17,807 nt of DNA from RZYP01 sp964386405 (GCA_964386405.1 CAYLRW010000033.1:1-17807); one strand, 5' to 3'. Positions 6,920 to 15,135 are shown, counted from the stretch's first letter. Notes: generated by a model not told the origin, from the letters alone. Numbers and translations: made by a program.

Positions 6920-8227
6920 TTACAACAAGCTATTTACTTTCTCTGCAGTTGTATGCAGTGCATCCGCGGCTGTTTGCTTGCCGCTCAAAATGACATCACG
7001 TACATCTATCAGTAATTGTTCAGCCTGCAGTCCGTTGGCTCCCGGAAAGCTTGCCCACTTGACGAGATTTGGCATCGTAGAGAGCGCTGCCTGAATATTT
7101 TTATTTTCTTCAATCATCTTTTTGAAACCGTTAGGATCCTGTTCCACATCTTTGCGCGGTGGCAAATAGCCGGTACCTGTACTCCATTTTGCTAAAGCAG
7201 CCGGTGACTCTAAGTATTTGATGAATTCCCAGGCAGCTTTTTGCTTAGCATCATCTTTAGAGAATACCATCAGGAAGTTACCGCCTGCAGGTACTTGCAG
7301 CGTTTTACCGTCAAATACCGGGAACGGTGCTGCCATTACCTGGAATTTAGCACTTTTTTCAAAGTTAGCTCTTTTGCCGATAGTTGTGCAGACCATACCG
7401 AGTTTACCGCTTAAAAATGCTTGGAAGCCTTCTTCATTGGTTGCATGCAGCCCGCTGCCATCTTTCACCATATCAGCAAGCAATTGGTAGGCTTCTGCCG
7501 CTTCCGGGCTGTCAAAAGCTGCTTTGGTTTTCCCGTTCTCTTTTTTCAGCATTTTACCGCCATTAGACTCTATCAAAGCTTGTTGAGCCCAATTATCAGC
7601 ATATTCCTGCATAAAGAAACCCATGATACCGGTTTTCTCTTTGATCTGCTTTGCCGCGCTCTGTACTTCAGCCCAGGTTTTTGGCGGATTCTTCGGATCA
7701 AGGCCAGCTTTTTCAAATACTTCCGGATTATAGTAGAGGACAGGAACGCTGATGGAATAAGGGATGCCTATTTGCTTGCCATCATCAGTCTGTGCCAAGG
7801 CCAGTACATTGGGCAGGTAGTTCTTTTGCAGGAAATCTTTATCTGCCGGAACTTTTTCATTAATCATCGTCGGAATATCCGTATATTTCAGATTTTCAGC
7901 TGCATAATTCAAATAGCTCCAGCCCATCTGGACAACATCCGGATTTTTACCTGATGCCATGGCTGCCTGTAAGTTCTGGGTCAAACCTTTGTACATATCA
8001 GGGTTATATTTTTCAACTACCTCAATATTAGGATGTGTCTTGTTAAAATCCGCCACCAGTTCTTTGACCGTCGTGCCGCCAAAGCTTTCCGATGCTACAT
8101 GCCAATATTCAATTTTAACTTTGCCGCCATCACTGACCTTTTTCGAATTATCAGCACCACAACCTGCCAACGCAAGGGTCATAGCACCTACACATACAAC
8201 CGCCAATGTCTTTTTCCAACTCTTCAT
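6920..8227 (-). CDS. ugpB: Extracellular solute-binding lipoprotein, UgpB type
   Basis: A 435-residue family 1 solute-binding protein. It has a signal peptide with lipobox LAGC (lipidated Cys23), IEYWHVASES at the N-lobe start, VLYYNPEVFEKAGLDPKNPP (165-182), and WSTGTGYLPPR (348-358) in the C-lobe. The last two closely resemble the matching parts of E. coli UgpB, as I recall it. It should capture glycerol 3-phosphate or glycerophosphodiesters at the cell surface and deliver them to the UgpAE permease. Other family 1 ligands (oligosaccharides) cannot be excluded from residues alone, but the phosphate-starvation-type promoter supports the organophosphate reading. The ATG at 8227 has GGTGG 9 nt upstream. 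It is the first gene of the operon and is followed by a hairpin. Confidence 0.9.
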   Translation of the reverse strand: MKSWKKTLAVVCVGAMTLALAGCGADNSKKVSDGGKVKIEYWHVASESFGGTTVKELVADFNKTHPNIEVVEKYNPDMYKGLTQNLQAAMASGKNPDVVQMGWSYLNYAAENLKYTDIPTMINEKVPADKDFLQKNYLPNVLALAQTDDGKQIGIPYSISVPVLYYNPEVFEKAGLDPKNPPKTWAEVQSAAKQIKEKTGIMGFFMQEYADNWAQQALIESNGGKMLKKENGKTKAAFDSPEAAEAYQLLADMVKDGSGLHATNEEGFQAFLSGKLGMVCTTIGKRANFEKSAKFQVMAAPFPVFDGKTLQVPAGGNFLMVFSKDDAKQKAAWEFIKYLESPAALAKWSTGTGYLPPRKDVEQDPNGFKKMIEENKNIQAALSTMPNLVKWASFPGANGLQAEQLLIDVRDVILSGKQTAADALHTTAEKVNSLL

Positions 8228-8269
8228 TTTTGTCTGCCACCGCCTATATAATATTTCTTTCTTGCAGCC

Positions 8270-8278
8270 ATTATAGCA
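8270..8278 (-). promoter_or_regulatory. Extended -10 promoter of the ugp operon
   Basis: The minus strand has TGC immediately before a perfect TATAAT (8275-8270), an extended -10. The -35 position has no TTGACA-like hexamer; the PhoP-like repeats occupy that area, as expected of an activator-dependent promoter. Predicted start is near 8263, leaving a leader of about 36 nt. Confidence 0.65.
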
Positions 8279-8295
8279 AAGCAGATTGCGATTGT

Positions 8296-8335
8296 TGTTA
8301 AGGCCATGTTAAGAACTGTTTAAGATTGTGTTATC
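8296..8335 (-). promoter_or_regulatory. PhoP-type (Pho box) array of four 11-bp repeats upstream of ugpB
   Basis: Reading the minus strand from 8335, heptamers start exactly every 11 bp: GATAACA (8335), CTTAAAC (8324), CTTAACA (8313) and CTTAACA (8302), each separated by 4 nt. Two are identical, and the others keep most of the TTAACA core. Known Bacillus PhoP sites are arrays of TTAACA-like hexamers at about 11-bp spacing, and activation needs about four repeats upstream of the -10. Here the array covers about -33 to -72 relative to the predicted start. It is not seen upstream of the other genes in the window. Confidence 0.7.
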
Positions 8336-8347
8336 TCTTATATGCAA

Positions 8348-8394
8348 AGGACCCTTTACACACGACAGTAAAAACTGTCTGTATAAAGGGTCCT
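8348..8394 (-). terminator. Putative terminator of the TrpXYZ-type operon
   Basis: An 11-bp outer stem (8348-8358 with 8384-8394) encloses a 6-bp inner stem GACAGT/ACTGTC (8364-8369 with 8374-8379) and an AAAA loop. It lies 14 nt beyond the stop of the ATPase gene. On the minus strand the stem is followed by only a short T stretch, so termination efficiency is uncertain. It separates this operon from the ugp regulatory region. Confidence 0.6.
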
Positions 8395-8407
8395 GAAATC
8401 TAATATT

Positions 8408-9202
8408 TTAACCTAAAAGCATTCTGTCATTATCAAACTCATTACCGCTGGCTTTTTCGAACATCGCGAGCAAATCAGGAATAGTCAGATTCTCTTTTTC
8501 CCGGCCTGCCAAATCAATCAGAATGCGGCCATTGTGCATCATAATCAAGCGATTGCCAAAGCGCAGCGCATCTCGCATATTATGCGTGATCATCAGCGTT
8601 GTCAAATGATAACGACTGACAATCTTTTGTGTAAGCCCTAAGACCTTTTCCGCCGTCTTCGGATCCAGTGCTGCTGTATGCTCATCCAGTAAAAGCAGCT
8701 TCGGCTGATTGAGCGTAGCCATCAAAAGTGTCAAAGCCTGTCTTTGTCCGCCGGAAAGCAATCCGACCTTATCACTCATTCTGTTTTCCAAGCCAAGGTC
8801 AAGTTCCTGCAGTAATATTCTAAAGCGTTCTTTGTCTTCCTCTTTGGAACTCCAGGCAAAACTCGGCATCTTGCCCCGTCTTGAAGCAATGGCTAAGTTT
8901 TCTTCAATCATCATACCAGCTGCCGTCCCCATCATCGGATCCTGGAAAACGCGGCCAATATATTTTGCTCTTTTATGTTCCTGCTGCTTAGTAATATCAT
9001 CACCATCAATAATGATTTTACCTTTGTCAACCGGGAATACCCCGGCAATCGAATTCATTAAGGTTGACTTGCCTGCTCCATTACCGCCTATTACCGTTAC
9101 AAAGTCTCCTGAATTCAAATGCAGTGACAAATCCTGCAGTGCTTTTTTTTCATTGATCGTACCCGGATGAAAGGTTTTGGAAATATTTTCTACTCTTAAC
9201 AT
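8408..9202 (-). CDS. ABC transporter ATPase of the tryptophan/tyrosine-type (TrpZ-like) importer
   Basis: A 264-residue ATPase. Walker A GGNGAGKST (38-46), Q-loop VFQDPMMGTAAGM, signature LSGGQRQALTLLMA, Walker B LLLLDEHTAALDPKT and H-loop ITHNMRDAL are visible. The DEHTAALDP sequence and the absence of a C-terminal regulatory domain fit the ATPase that accompanies ABC_sub_bind binding proteins, predicted elsewhere to import tryptophan or another aromatic compound. Its ATG overlaps the permease stop by one base (TAATG), with GGTGG as the Shine-Dalgarno. It is the last gene of a three-gene operon. The substrate is inferred from family context only. Confidence 0.88.
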   Translation of the reverse strand: MLRVENISKTFHPGTINEKKALQDLSLHLNSGDFVTVIGGNGAGKSTLMNSIAGVFPVDKGKIIIDGDDITKQQEHKRAKYIGRVFQDPMMGTAAGMMIEENLAIASRRGKMPSFAWSSKEEDKERFRILLQELDLGLENRMSDKVGLLSGGQRQALTLLMATLNQPKLLLLDEHTAALDPKTAEKVLGLTQKIVSRYHLTTLMITHNMRDALRFGNRLIMMHNGRILIDLAGREKENLTIPDLLAMFEKASGNEFDNDRMLLG

Positions 9203-10083
9203 TATTTCGCCACCTTTCTGCCATCAATACTTTTTTTGAAAAGCGGCATTGACAAAGCAAAAGCGACCAACACTGAAGTAAACAGTTTTAAATCATTAGG
9301 CGGCATACCCATCTGTAAAACCAGCGCAATGACAAAGCGATAGACAATCGAACCCAAAACAACAGAAATCAAGCAATTTTTGAAACTTCTTGTGCCAAAA
9401 AGGACTTCGCCGATAATAACCGAAGCCAAGCCTATGACAATTGTTCCAACGCCCATACCAACATCAGCAAAACCGTTGCTTTGCGCAATCAGTCCGCCGG
9501 ATATCGCAACTAAAGCATTACTGATCAGCAGTCCGGAAATAATCGTGATATTCGTATCAACACCTTGTGCCCTGATCATTTGCTGATTAAAACCTGTCGC
9601 TCTGATTGCAGCGCCAATTTCAGTTCCGAAGAACCAATACATCAAAAGCCCGAACAAAACTGTGCTGGCCAGTCCAACAATCAGGACTGACTGCGCATTA
9701 CTGAGTCCCATGTTTTTGATAAAGGTAAAAACTGTATCTACGCGCAGCAAAGAAAGATTAGCTTTGCCCATAATGCGCAAATTAACAGAATACAATGCAA
9801 TCATTGTCAAAATACCCGCTAACAATGCCGGTATTTTTAATTTTGTATGCAAAACGCCCGTTACCACTCCGGCTAACGCACCAGCGAAACCTGCTGCCAA
9901 AATGGCTGTCAGTGGATTAAAACCTTTCGTCAATAATGCCGCTGCTACTGCTGCTCCCAAGGGGAAGCTGCCCTCAACAGTTAAATCAGCGATATCAAGA
10001 ACTCTGTATGTCAGGTAGACGCCTAAGGCCATCAGAGCCCAAAGCAAACCCTGTGATAATGTAGGTAATAAGAGATCCAACAT
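9202..10083 (-). CDS. ABC transporter permease, LIV-like (TrpY-type)
   Basis: A 293-residue membrane protein of the BPD_transp_2 (LIV) family with about eight to nine hydrophobic segments. The N-terminal segment GLLWALMALGVYLTYRVLDI followed by DLTVEGSFPLGAA is characteristic of permeases linked to ABC_sub_bind binding proteins. Toward the C-terminus, GLASVIIGEVLFG and LGSIVYRF match the same group. An open frame continues upstream to 10137 inside the binding-protein gene; I chose the ATG at 10083, one base after that gene's TAG stop, because the added residues are not family-like. The Shine-Dalgarno is weak (AAAGG about 13 nt away), so translation probably depends on coupling to the upstream gene. 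Confidence 0.88.
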   Translation of the reverse strand: MLDLLLPTLSQGLLWALMALGVYLTYRVLDIADLTVEGSFPLGAAVAAALLTKGFNPLTAILAAGFAGALAGVVTGVLHTKLKIPALLAGILTMIALYSVNLRIMGKANLSLLRVDTVFTFIKNMGLSNAQSVLIVGLASTVLFGLLMYWFFGTEIGAAIRATGFNQQMIRAQGVDTNITIISGLLISNALVAISGGLIAQSNGFADVGMGVGTIVIGLASVIIGEVLFGTRSFKNCLISVVLGSIVYRFVIALVLQMGMPPNDLKLFTSVLVAFALSMPLFKKSIDGRKVAK

Positions 10084-10084
10084 G

Positions 10085-11083
10085 CTATTTAGATGCCTTT
10101 GCAGCTTCCAAAACATCCGCTGGGATCGTAATACCAAGTTTCTTTGCTGCTTCTGTATTAACTATTGTCTGCATCTCTTTTTGAGATTCAATAGCCATTG
10201 TAGCTGGTTTTTCTTTACCGGAAAGAATGCGGGCAGCCATAGCGCCGGTCTGTAAGCCAAGTTTATAATAATCAATACCGACAGTTGCAAGTCCACCGGC
10301 CTTTACCATGCCGCCTTCACCGCAGAATACAGGTATCTTTGCTTCATCAGTAATTGCCACCAATGTCGGCATTGCCGAAGCGATGACATTATCAGTCGGT
10401 GCATAAACGGCATCTACTTTGCCGACCAAGCTTTGAGCAGCTTGTTGAATGTCGTTGACATTAGAAACAGTAGCTTCGACAACATTGATATTTTTTGCTG
10501 CTAAAACTTCTTTCAAAATTTTCACTTGCAGTTGAGAATTAACTTCACTTGAACTGTAAACTACACCAACATTCTTAGTTTGCGGCATAATTTTCAACAT
10601 CAAGTCAACTTGTTCCTTAATCGGGTTCATATCAGTAGTTCCCGTTACGTTACCCTTAGGTTCTTTATTTGATGCTACCAGTTTAGCTTCCGCATAATCA
10701 GTGATAGCAGTTCCCACAATTGGAATGTCTTTAGTGGCATTAGCCATTGTTTGTGCTGCCGGTGTAGCGATTGCACAAATCAAATCCACTTTGCCGCTGA
10801 CAAAACGCTGCGCGATATTCTGCAGATTAGATTGATCAGCCTGTGCATTTTGTCTGTCATAGGTGACATTTTCATTTTCTTTGTACCCATTGGCTGCCAT
10901 GCCATCAACAAACCCCTTATTAGCGGCATCGAGAGCACTATGCTCCACCAATTGTACAATACCTACCTTAACCATCTTCTTTTCCGGCGCTGCCTTTTTC
11001 TCGCCGCCGCAGCCAGCCAGTAGTCCCAGTGCCATCACCAAAGACGCACCTATTACGAGACCCTTCATACTTTTTTTCATCAT
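10085..11083 (-). CDS. ABC_sub_bind family substrate-binding lipoprotein (TrpX-like)
   Basis: A 332-residue lipoprotein of the ABC_sub_bind (PF04392) family. It has a Lys-rich start, a hydrophobic core and lipobox LAGC (lipidated Cys25). The mature part opens with VKVGIVQLVEHSALD and continues GFVDGMAANGY; the family's IVGTAITDY, GVVYSSSEVNS, VDAVYAPTDN and VGIDYYKLG all follow in order. Homologues are predicted to bind tryptophan, tyrosine or other aromatic ligands; the ligand here is not proven. The ATG at 11092 abuts the GGGAGG Shine-Dalgarno and is an unlikely start, whereas the ATG at 11083 lies 9 nt from it. It is the first gene of the operon, with the permease one base downstream. I see no T-box leader upstream. 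Confidence 0.9.
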   Translation of the reverse strand: MMKKSMKGLVIGASLVMALGLLAGCGGEKKAAPEKKMVKVGIVQLVEHSALDAANKGFVDGMAANGYKENENVTYDRQNAQADQSNLQNIAQRFVSGKVDLICAIATPAAQTMANATKDIPIVGTAITDYAEAKLVASNKEPKGNVTGTTDMNPIKEQVDLMLKIMPQTKNVGVVYSSSEVNSQLQVKILKEVLAAKNINVVEATVSNVNDIQQAAQSLVGKVDAVYAPTDNVIASAMPTLVAITDEAKIPVFCGEGGMVKAGGLATVGIDYYKLGLQTGAMAARILSGKEKPATMAIESQKEMQTIVNTEAAKKLGITIPADVLEAAKASK

Positions 11084-11118
11084 TTCTTCCATCCTCCCAT
11101 TCTACAATTACAACAATT

Positions 11119-11127
11119 ATGATAGCA
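11119..11127 (-). promoter_or_regulatory. Weak candidate promoter for the TrpXYZ-type operon
   Basis: On the minus strand TGC precedes TATCAT (11124-11119), an extended -10 with one mismatch and no recognisable -35. The leader would be about 29 nt. The remaining gap to the upstream gene (11128-11215) is AT-rich and shows no clear terminator for that gene. Confidence 0.35.
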
Positions 11128-11215
11128 ACACGGTTAATGTTCTTCGACGAATTATCAGAAAATCCTTCTTTAAGACACGTTTTTCGCAGATAAACCTTCA
11201 AAAAAGCCTTGGAAA

Positions 11216-12235
11216 TTATCTGGGGAACGTAGGTTTGAGTTTTTCTATGATTTCTTCGCCATTAAGAACGCACCATCTTAAATCATCATGCACCAAAAAC
11301 ACATCAGCATATGGTCTGCCCCAGGTATAGGCTTCTTTGTTATCCGTTAAAGGCCAAACATAATAATCCGAATTGTCCAGAACTTTCTTTGCCTTATCGG
11401 AAATTAAATAATCAATGAATGTCCTGCCCAGCACTTCTTTCTTAGTCTTATCCATAATAGCCACGCCGATCAACTTGCGTGATGTCCCATCGGCAGGAAC
11501 ACTGACTGCTAAGTTATTATCTGCCACTGCCGCCGCCATCGCTAAATCAAGCGGCACTACGGTCAATACCTTTTCACCTTTGCGGACTGACGCAACTGCA
11601 GCATCATCATTAGAAGCATACGCAAGTTCCTGCAGTTGCAAGTTCTTAGCATATTCTTCAAATCTCTTTTCACCATAAAGCTGCCAGTAGGTTGTCAAAA
11701 TGCGATAACCGCCTTGCCGCATCAGCGGATCAGAAACAATAATCTTTTTGCGCAGCTCTTCGTTCAATAAATCCGACCAAGCTTCCGGTCTTTCTGCGCC
11801 TGCTTCTGCCAAAGCTTTTTTATTGGACACGAAAACAAGGTTAGTAGTAAAAAGGCCTGTCCAGGTACCATGCTTGTCTTTGAGACCTGTCGGTATATTG
11901 CGTAAATCTTTGGCTTCATAAGGCGTCAGCATTTTTTTGTTATCGGCCAAATAATAGTCTTCCGCAGTACCGCCCAACCAAATATCAAAATCAAGATCCT
12001 TCAGGTCGCTTATTCTACCTGGTCCCTGTTGGTCGATCCTCTTCACGATTTCTATCTTCAGTTTTCCTTTATGATTCTTCTCAAAATCTTTGACAAACGC
12101 ATTAGTAATATCTTCAGGCAGTTCACTATAGATTTTGAATGTCTCAGCTTCTTCCTCCAGTTTCATCTTGCCACAACCAGCGAGAGTGAAAAAAGCAATT
12201 AAGAAGATAACCAATAGCATAAACTTTTTTTTCAT
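11216..12235 (-). CDS. Second ferric/phosphonate-type solute-binding lipoprotein, own transcription unit
   Basis: A 339-residue lipoprotein with lipobox LAGC (lipidated Cys21) and the fold pattern of COG1840-type (AfuA/FbpA-like) binding proteins: FKIYSELPEDITNAF near the N-terminus, FDIWLGGTAEDYY, TGLFTTNLVFVSNKKAL, and PLDLAMAAAVADNNLAVSVP before the hinge. Where ferric-binding proteins often carry neighbouring tyrosines, this protein has VVPLDLA, so iron binding is not supported. The ATG at 12235 follows an AGGAAGAG Shine-Dalgarno. It lies downstream of the ATPase gene and its terminator and has its own extended -10 promoter, so it can be expressed apart from the main operon. No permease of its own is nearby, so it probably feeds the adjacent one; this is inference. 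Confidence 0.85.
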   Translation of the reverse strand: MKKKFMLLVIFLIAFFTLAGCGKMKLEEEAETFKIYSELPEDITNAFVKDFEKNHKGKLKIEIVKRIDQQGPGRISDLKDLDFDIWLGGTAEDYYLADNKKMLTPYEAKDLRNIPTGLKDKHGTWTGLFTTNLVFVSNKKALAEAGAERPEAWSDLLNEELRKKIIVSDPLMRQGGYRILTTYWQLYGEKRFEEYAKNLQLQELAYASNDDAAVASVRKGEKVLTVVPLDLAMAAAVADNNLAVSVPADGTSRKLIGVAIMDKTKKEVLGRTFIDYLISDKAKKVLDNSDYYVWPLTDNKEAYTWGRPYADVFLVHDDLRWCVLNGEEIIEKLKPTFPR

Positions 12236-12268
12236 ATGCTCTTCCTACTTTGTTAATAGTTTGCCTAT

Positions 12269-12277
12269 ATTATAACA
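12269..12277 (-). promoter_or_regulatory. Extended -10 promoter of the second binding-protein gene
   Basis: Minus strand TGT followed by a perfect TATAAT (12274-12269). Predicted start near 12262 gives a leader of about 27 nt. It stands just 7 nt beyond the upstream terminator, whose stem fills the -35 region, so the -10 element must do most of the work. Confidence 0.65.
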
Positions 12278-12283
12278 TACAGC

Positions 12284-12315
12284 AAAAAAACCAGCTGCCA
12301 AAGGCAGCTGGTTTT
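12284..12315 (-). terminator. Intrinsic terminator after the ferric-type ATPase gene
   Basis: A perfect 13-bp stem (12287-12299 with 12303-12315) with a 3-nt loop. On the minus strand it ends in seven T (12290-12284). It starts 11 nt after the stop codon of the ATPase gene at 12327. Confidence 0.92.
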
Positions 12316-12326
12316 AACATGTAAGA

Positions 12327-13373
12327 TTATTCTTTATCAAAAATCATGATGCGGTCAAAATCAAGATAAACGGTTTCGCCATCTTTGAATTTCATCAAAT
12401 CAGCACCCTTTACAATAACACGGACCATTTCATTGCCTACCTGCACACGGTAATCAACGGCATCACCAAGATAGAAACGGTGGGTCAACACACCCTGCAT
12501 GGTACCTTTGTCAACCGACAAGGTAATATTTTCAGGGCGTACGGCAATCGTAACTTCGCCGGTAAGACTGGAATTATTTGGCAAAGAAGTGGCCATGCCG
12601 GCAATATGAACCCTGCCGTCAGTAATTTCACCTGGCAGGAAATTAACCAAACCAATGAAATCAGCAACCATCTTATTAGCCGGGTTCGTATAAATTTCAT
12701 GCGGAGCCCCAATTTGCTGTACAACGCCTCTGCTCATAACAACTATACGATCGCTCATCGCCATCGCTTCGCCTTGATCATGAGTAACATATACTACTGT
12801 TATGCCCAACTCTTTTTGCAGAGCCAGGATTTCAAAACGCATGCTTTCACGCAATTTAGCGTCAAGGTTCGAAAGAGGTTCATCTAAAAGTAAGAGACCA
12901 GGGCGCGCAACCAAAGCACGTGCCAAGGCAACACGCTGTTGTTGTCCGCCTGATAATTGATGCGGATAACGTTCGGCATATTCATCCAAATGTACCAATG
13001 CCAACATTTCCTTCACGCGTTTAATGCGTTCCTCTTTAGCCACCTTCTGAATCTTCAGAGGATAGCCGACATTGTCAAGCACAGTCATGTGCGGCCAAAC
13101 CGCATAAGATTGGAAAACCATGCCGATATCACGTTTTTCCGGTGGAACAAATTTGTTTTTCAGAGAAGAACTCACACATTGCTCACCAATATAGATTTCT
13201 CCTTCTGTTGCTCTTTCAAAACCGGCAACCATTCTCAAAGTTGTAGTTTTACCACAGCCTGAAGGTCCCAGGATAGATACGAATTCGCCGTCTTCTACAA
13301 CCAGATCAAAATCATTGACCGCAGTTACTCCGCCGAATCGTTTAAAAATATGTTCAATGCGTACTTGTGCCAA
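12327..13373 (-). CDS. ABC transporter ATPase, FbpC/PotA type
   Basis: A 348-residue ATPase. Walker A GPSGCGKTTT, the Q-loop VFQSYAVWPHMTV, signature LSGGQQQRVALARALV, Walker B LLLLDEPLSNLD and H-loop VTHDQGEAM are present, and a TOBE-like domain occupies about the last 100 residues (NFLPGEI to IMIFDKE). The YAVWPHMTV wording is common in ATPases of ferric iron, 2-aminoethylphosphonate and related importers. A GTG at 13382 begins the longer frame, but AAGGAG (13387-13382) overlaps it; the TTG at 13373 sits 8 nt from that Shine-Dalgarno and gives MAQVRIEHIFKRF, so I prefer it (moderate certainty). The gene starts 16 nt after the permease stop and is followed by a strong terminator. Confidence 0.9.
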   Translation of the reverse strand: MAQVRIEHIFKRFGGVTAVNDFDLVVEDGEFVSILGPSGCGKTTTLRMVAGFERATEGEIYIGEQCVSSSLKNKFVPPEKRDIGMVFQSYAVWPHMTVLDNVGYPLKIQKVAKEERIKRVKEMLALVHLDEYAERYPHQLSGGQQQRVALARALVARPGLLLLDEPLSNLDAKLRESMRFEILALQKELGITVVYVTHDQGEAMAMSDRIVVMSRGVVQQIGAPHEIYTNPANKMVADFIGLVNFLPGEITDGRVHIAGMATSLPNNSSLTGEVTIAVRPENITLSVDKGTMQGVLTHRFYLGDAVDYRVQVGNEMVRVIVKGADLMKFKDGETVYLDFDRIMIFDKE

Positions 13374-13389
13374 TTTTCCCACTCCTTAA

Positions 13390-15066
13390 TTAAATTCCGA
13401 CATTTCCCTTACTTACTTTGTTCAGGATAATGTTACCGAGCAAAACGATGCCCAGAATTATAACAGACAATACCGAAGCATTCTGTGTGTCAGCATATGT
13501 TTGCAATTCATAGAGCAATACACCGATAGTTTTCGTGTCACCGCTGTACAAAAGCAAAGACATAGTTAATTCATAGAATGACGGCATAAATATTAAGAAC
13601 CAGCCTGCTATAACAGACGGTGCAATTAACGGCAGAATGATATCCTTACATGTTCTGATCCAGCTTGCACCTGAATTAAGCGCGGCTTCTTCCAAAGAAG
13701 TATGCACCTGACTGAGTGAAGCAGCAATCGTCCTGACGGACATCGTCATGTATTTAACAAGGTAACTGACTATCAAAATCCACATTGTTGAATAAAGATT
13801 CAAACCATAGTTACCTGAGAAAGTAATAACCAGAGCCAAAGCAATAACGATACTTGGTGTTGAACCACCAATGATTGTCAGAAGATCCGGCAAAGACCTC
13901 CCCCTTACATTGGTCTTCACAGACAAGTAAGCAATAAAGACAGAAAGCAAGGTACCGACTGTTGCTGCAATAACAGCGTAAACAACGGAATTCCAAATAC
14001 TTTCCATATATTGCGCACTCGTTAGAACCGGTATCCAGCTTTCAAAGCTCAGATTATCAAAACCAACCGGTTTAGACATGCTCTTCAGCAAGGAAGTCAC
14101 AAGGATGGAGAAAAGCGGAATAATAACAGCGATCATGGAGTAAAGGCCCACACCAATAAAAGCCGGCCATTTCCATTTGCCAAGCTCAACCATATTAGGA
14201 CGAGTGCTCTTGCCGCTAATCGTAGTGTAATCTTTACGCCCGAGCATCCAGGTCATAAAGAACAGCAGCGAATTGGCAATCAACATCAAAGAAGTAGCAA
14301 GTGCAGTAGCATCACGAATACCCTTTTCATCACCCATATAAATATAGGTGACTATACGAGTCGTCATTACTTCAATATTTCCAGGCATACCGACGATAGC
14401 AGGAATACCAAAGCAGGAACCTGCGGCTATAAACACCAGCAAGCCACCGGCCAAAATACTTGGCGCCATAAGAGGCAGCGTCACATCAACCAAAGTTTTG
14501 AGTGGTGATGCACCGGAAACTCTTGCAGCCTCCTCCAAAGTCGGGTCCATTTTTTCCATAGCACGGGAAATTGTAATAAAAGCAAACGGAGAATAGAAAA
14601 GCGTTAAAACCCAAGCCAAGCCGCCGAAAGTATAAATATTGAACGGGGCCTGTTGCAAACTGAATGCCCATTTTAAAATCTGATTTAAATAACCTACACT
14701 TGGGTTAAGAAGCTGAACCCAGGCAATCGCTCCTACATAAGGAGGAATCATATAGCTCGCTACCAGCAAAGTACGATAGGTCTTTTTTCCTGGCAAATCA
14801 GTTCTGCCGACCAGCCAAGCCAATGGAAAGGTAATGATAACGCTGGCTACCATAACCATCAAGGATAATTCTACAGTATTTGTGAGTGCCTTCCAGTTAA
14901 CAATAGTGCTGTAAACAACTTTATAATTATTAAAATTAAAATGCCCATCCTGGTAGACACTGTCAAAAACCAAAACTCCCATAGGGAAAACAACAAAATA
15001 AACCAATAACAGCACTGAAATCAAAATAACGATCGTCTTGCTGTTAATTCTTGAGATCAAGCCCAC
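13390..15066 (-). CDS. Double-domain ABC permease, FbpB/ThiP type
   Basis: A 558-residue inner-membrane permease in which two BPD_transp_1 domains are fused, with about twelve helices. Each half carries its own EAA coupling loop: EEAARVSGASPLKTLVDVTL in the first and EEAALNSGASWIRTCKDIIL in the second. This architecture is usual for ferric iron, thiamine and some phosphonate importers, so one gene supplies the whole channel. The open frame extends to 15171, but the extra N-terminus is not membrane-like and crosses a terminator-type hairpin; the GTG at 15066 follows AAAGGAG at a 5-nt spacing and gives GLISRINSKTIVILIS. It lies between the first binding-protein gene and the ATPase gene and is co-transcribed with them. 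Confidence 0.92.
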   Translation of the reverse strand: MGLISRINSKTIVILISVLLLVYFVVFPMGVLVFDSVYQDGHFNFNNYKVVYSTIVNWKALTNTVELSLMVMVASVIITFPLAWLVGRTDLPGKKTYRTLLVASYMIPPYVGAIAWVQLLNPSVGYLNQILKWAFSLQQAPFNIYTFGGLAWVLTLFYSPFAFITISRAMEKMDPTLEEAARVSGASPLKTLVDVTLPLMAPSILAGGLLVFIAAGSCFGIPAIVGMPGNIEVMTTRIVTYIYMGDEKGIRDATALATSLMLIANSLLFFMTWMLGRKDYTTISGKSTRPNMVELGKWKWPAFIGVGLYSMIAVIIPLFSILVTSLLKSMSKPVGFDNLSFESWIPVLTSAQYMESIWNSVVYAVIAATVGTLLSVFIAYLSVKTNVRGRSLPDLLTIIGGSTPSIVIALALVITFSGNYGLNLYSTMWILIVSYLVKYMTMSVRTIAASLSQVHTSLEEAALNSGASWIRTCKDIILPLIAPSVIAGWFLIFMPSFYELTMSLLLYSGDTKTIGVLLYELQTYADTQNASVLSVIILGIVLLGNIILNKVSKGNVGI

Positions 15067-15067
15067 T

Positions 15068-15100
15068 GGAGCTCCTTTCCCCGGCCTCTTTCTTTGCCGG
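15068..15100 (-). promoter_or_regulatory. Small hairpin and palindrome around the permease ribosome-binding site
   Basis: On the minus strand CCGGC/GCCGG (15100-15096 with 15085-15081) forms a 5-bp stem just before the Shine-Dalgarno. The 8-bp palindrome GGAGCTCC (15068-15075) includes part of the AAAGGAG site itself. Pairing here could limit access to the GTG start at 15066. The functional role is inferred. Confidence 0.35.
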
Positions 15101-15135
15101 TGTAAAGCAAAATTTTGATACTTCGATAAAACCGG

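Noticed and set aside
7421..7954. 177-codon plus-strand open frame
   Set aside because: Antisense to ugpB with atypical residue composition; a shadow of the real gene.
8709..9170. 153-codon plus-strand open frame
   Set aside because: Mirror of the ATPase gene on the other strand; no motif of its own.
11093..11215. T-box or tryptophan attenuator before the TrpXYZ-type operon
   Set aside because: The gap is only 123 nt and lacks a T-box TGGN bulge region, a specifier loop and a terminator helix.
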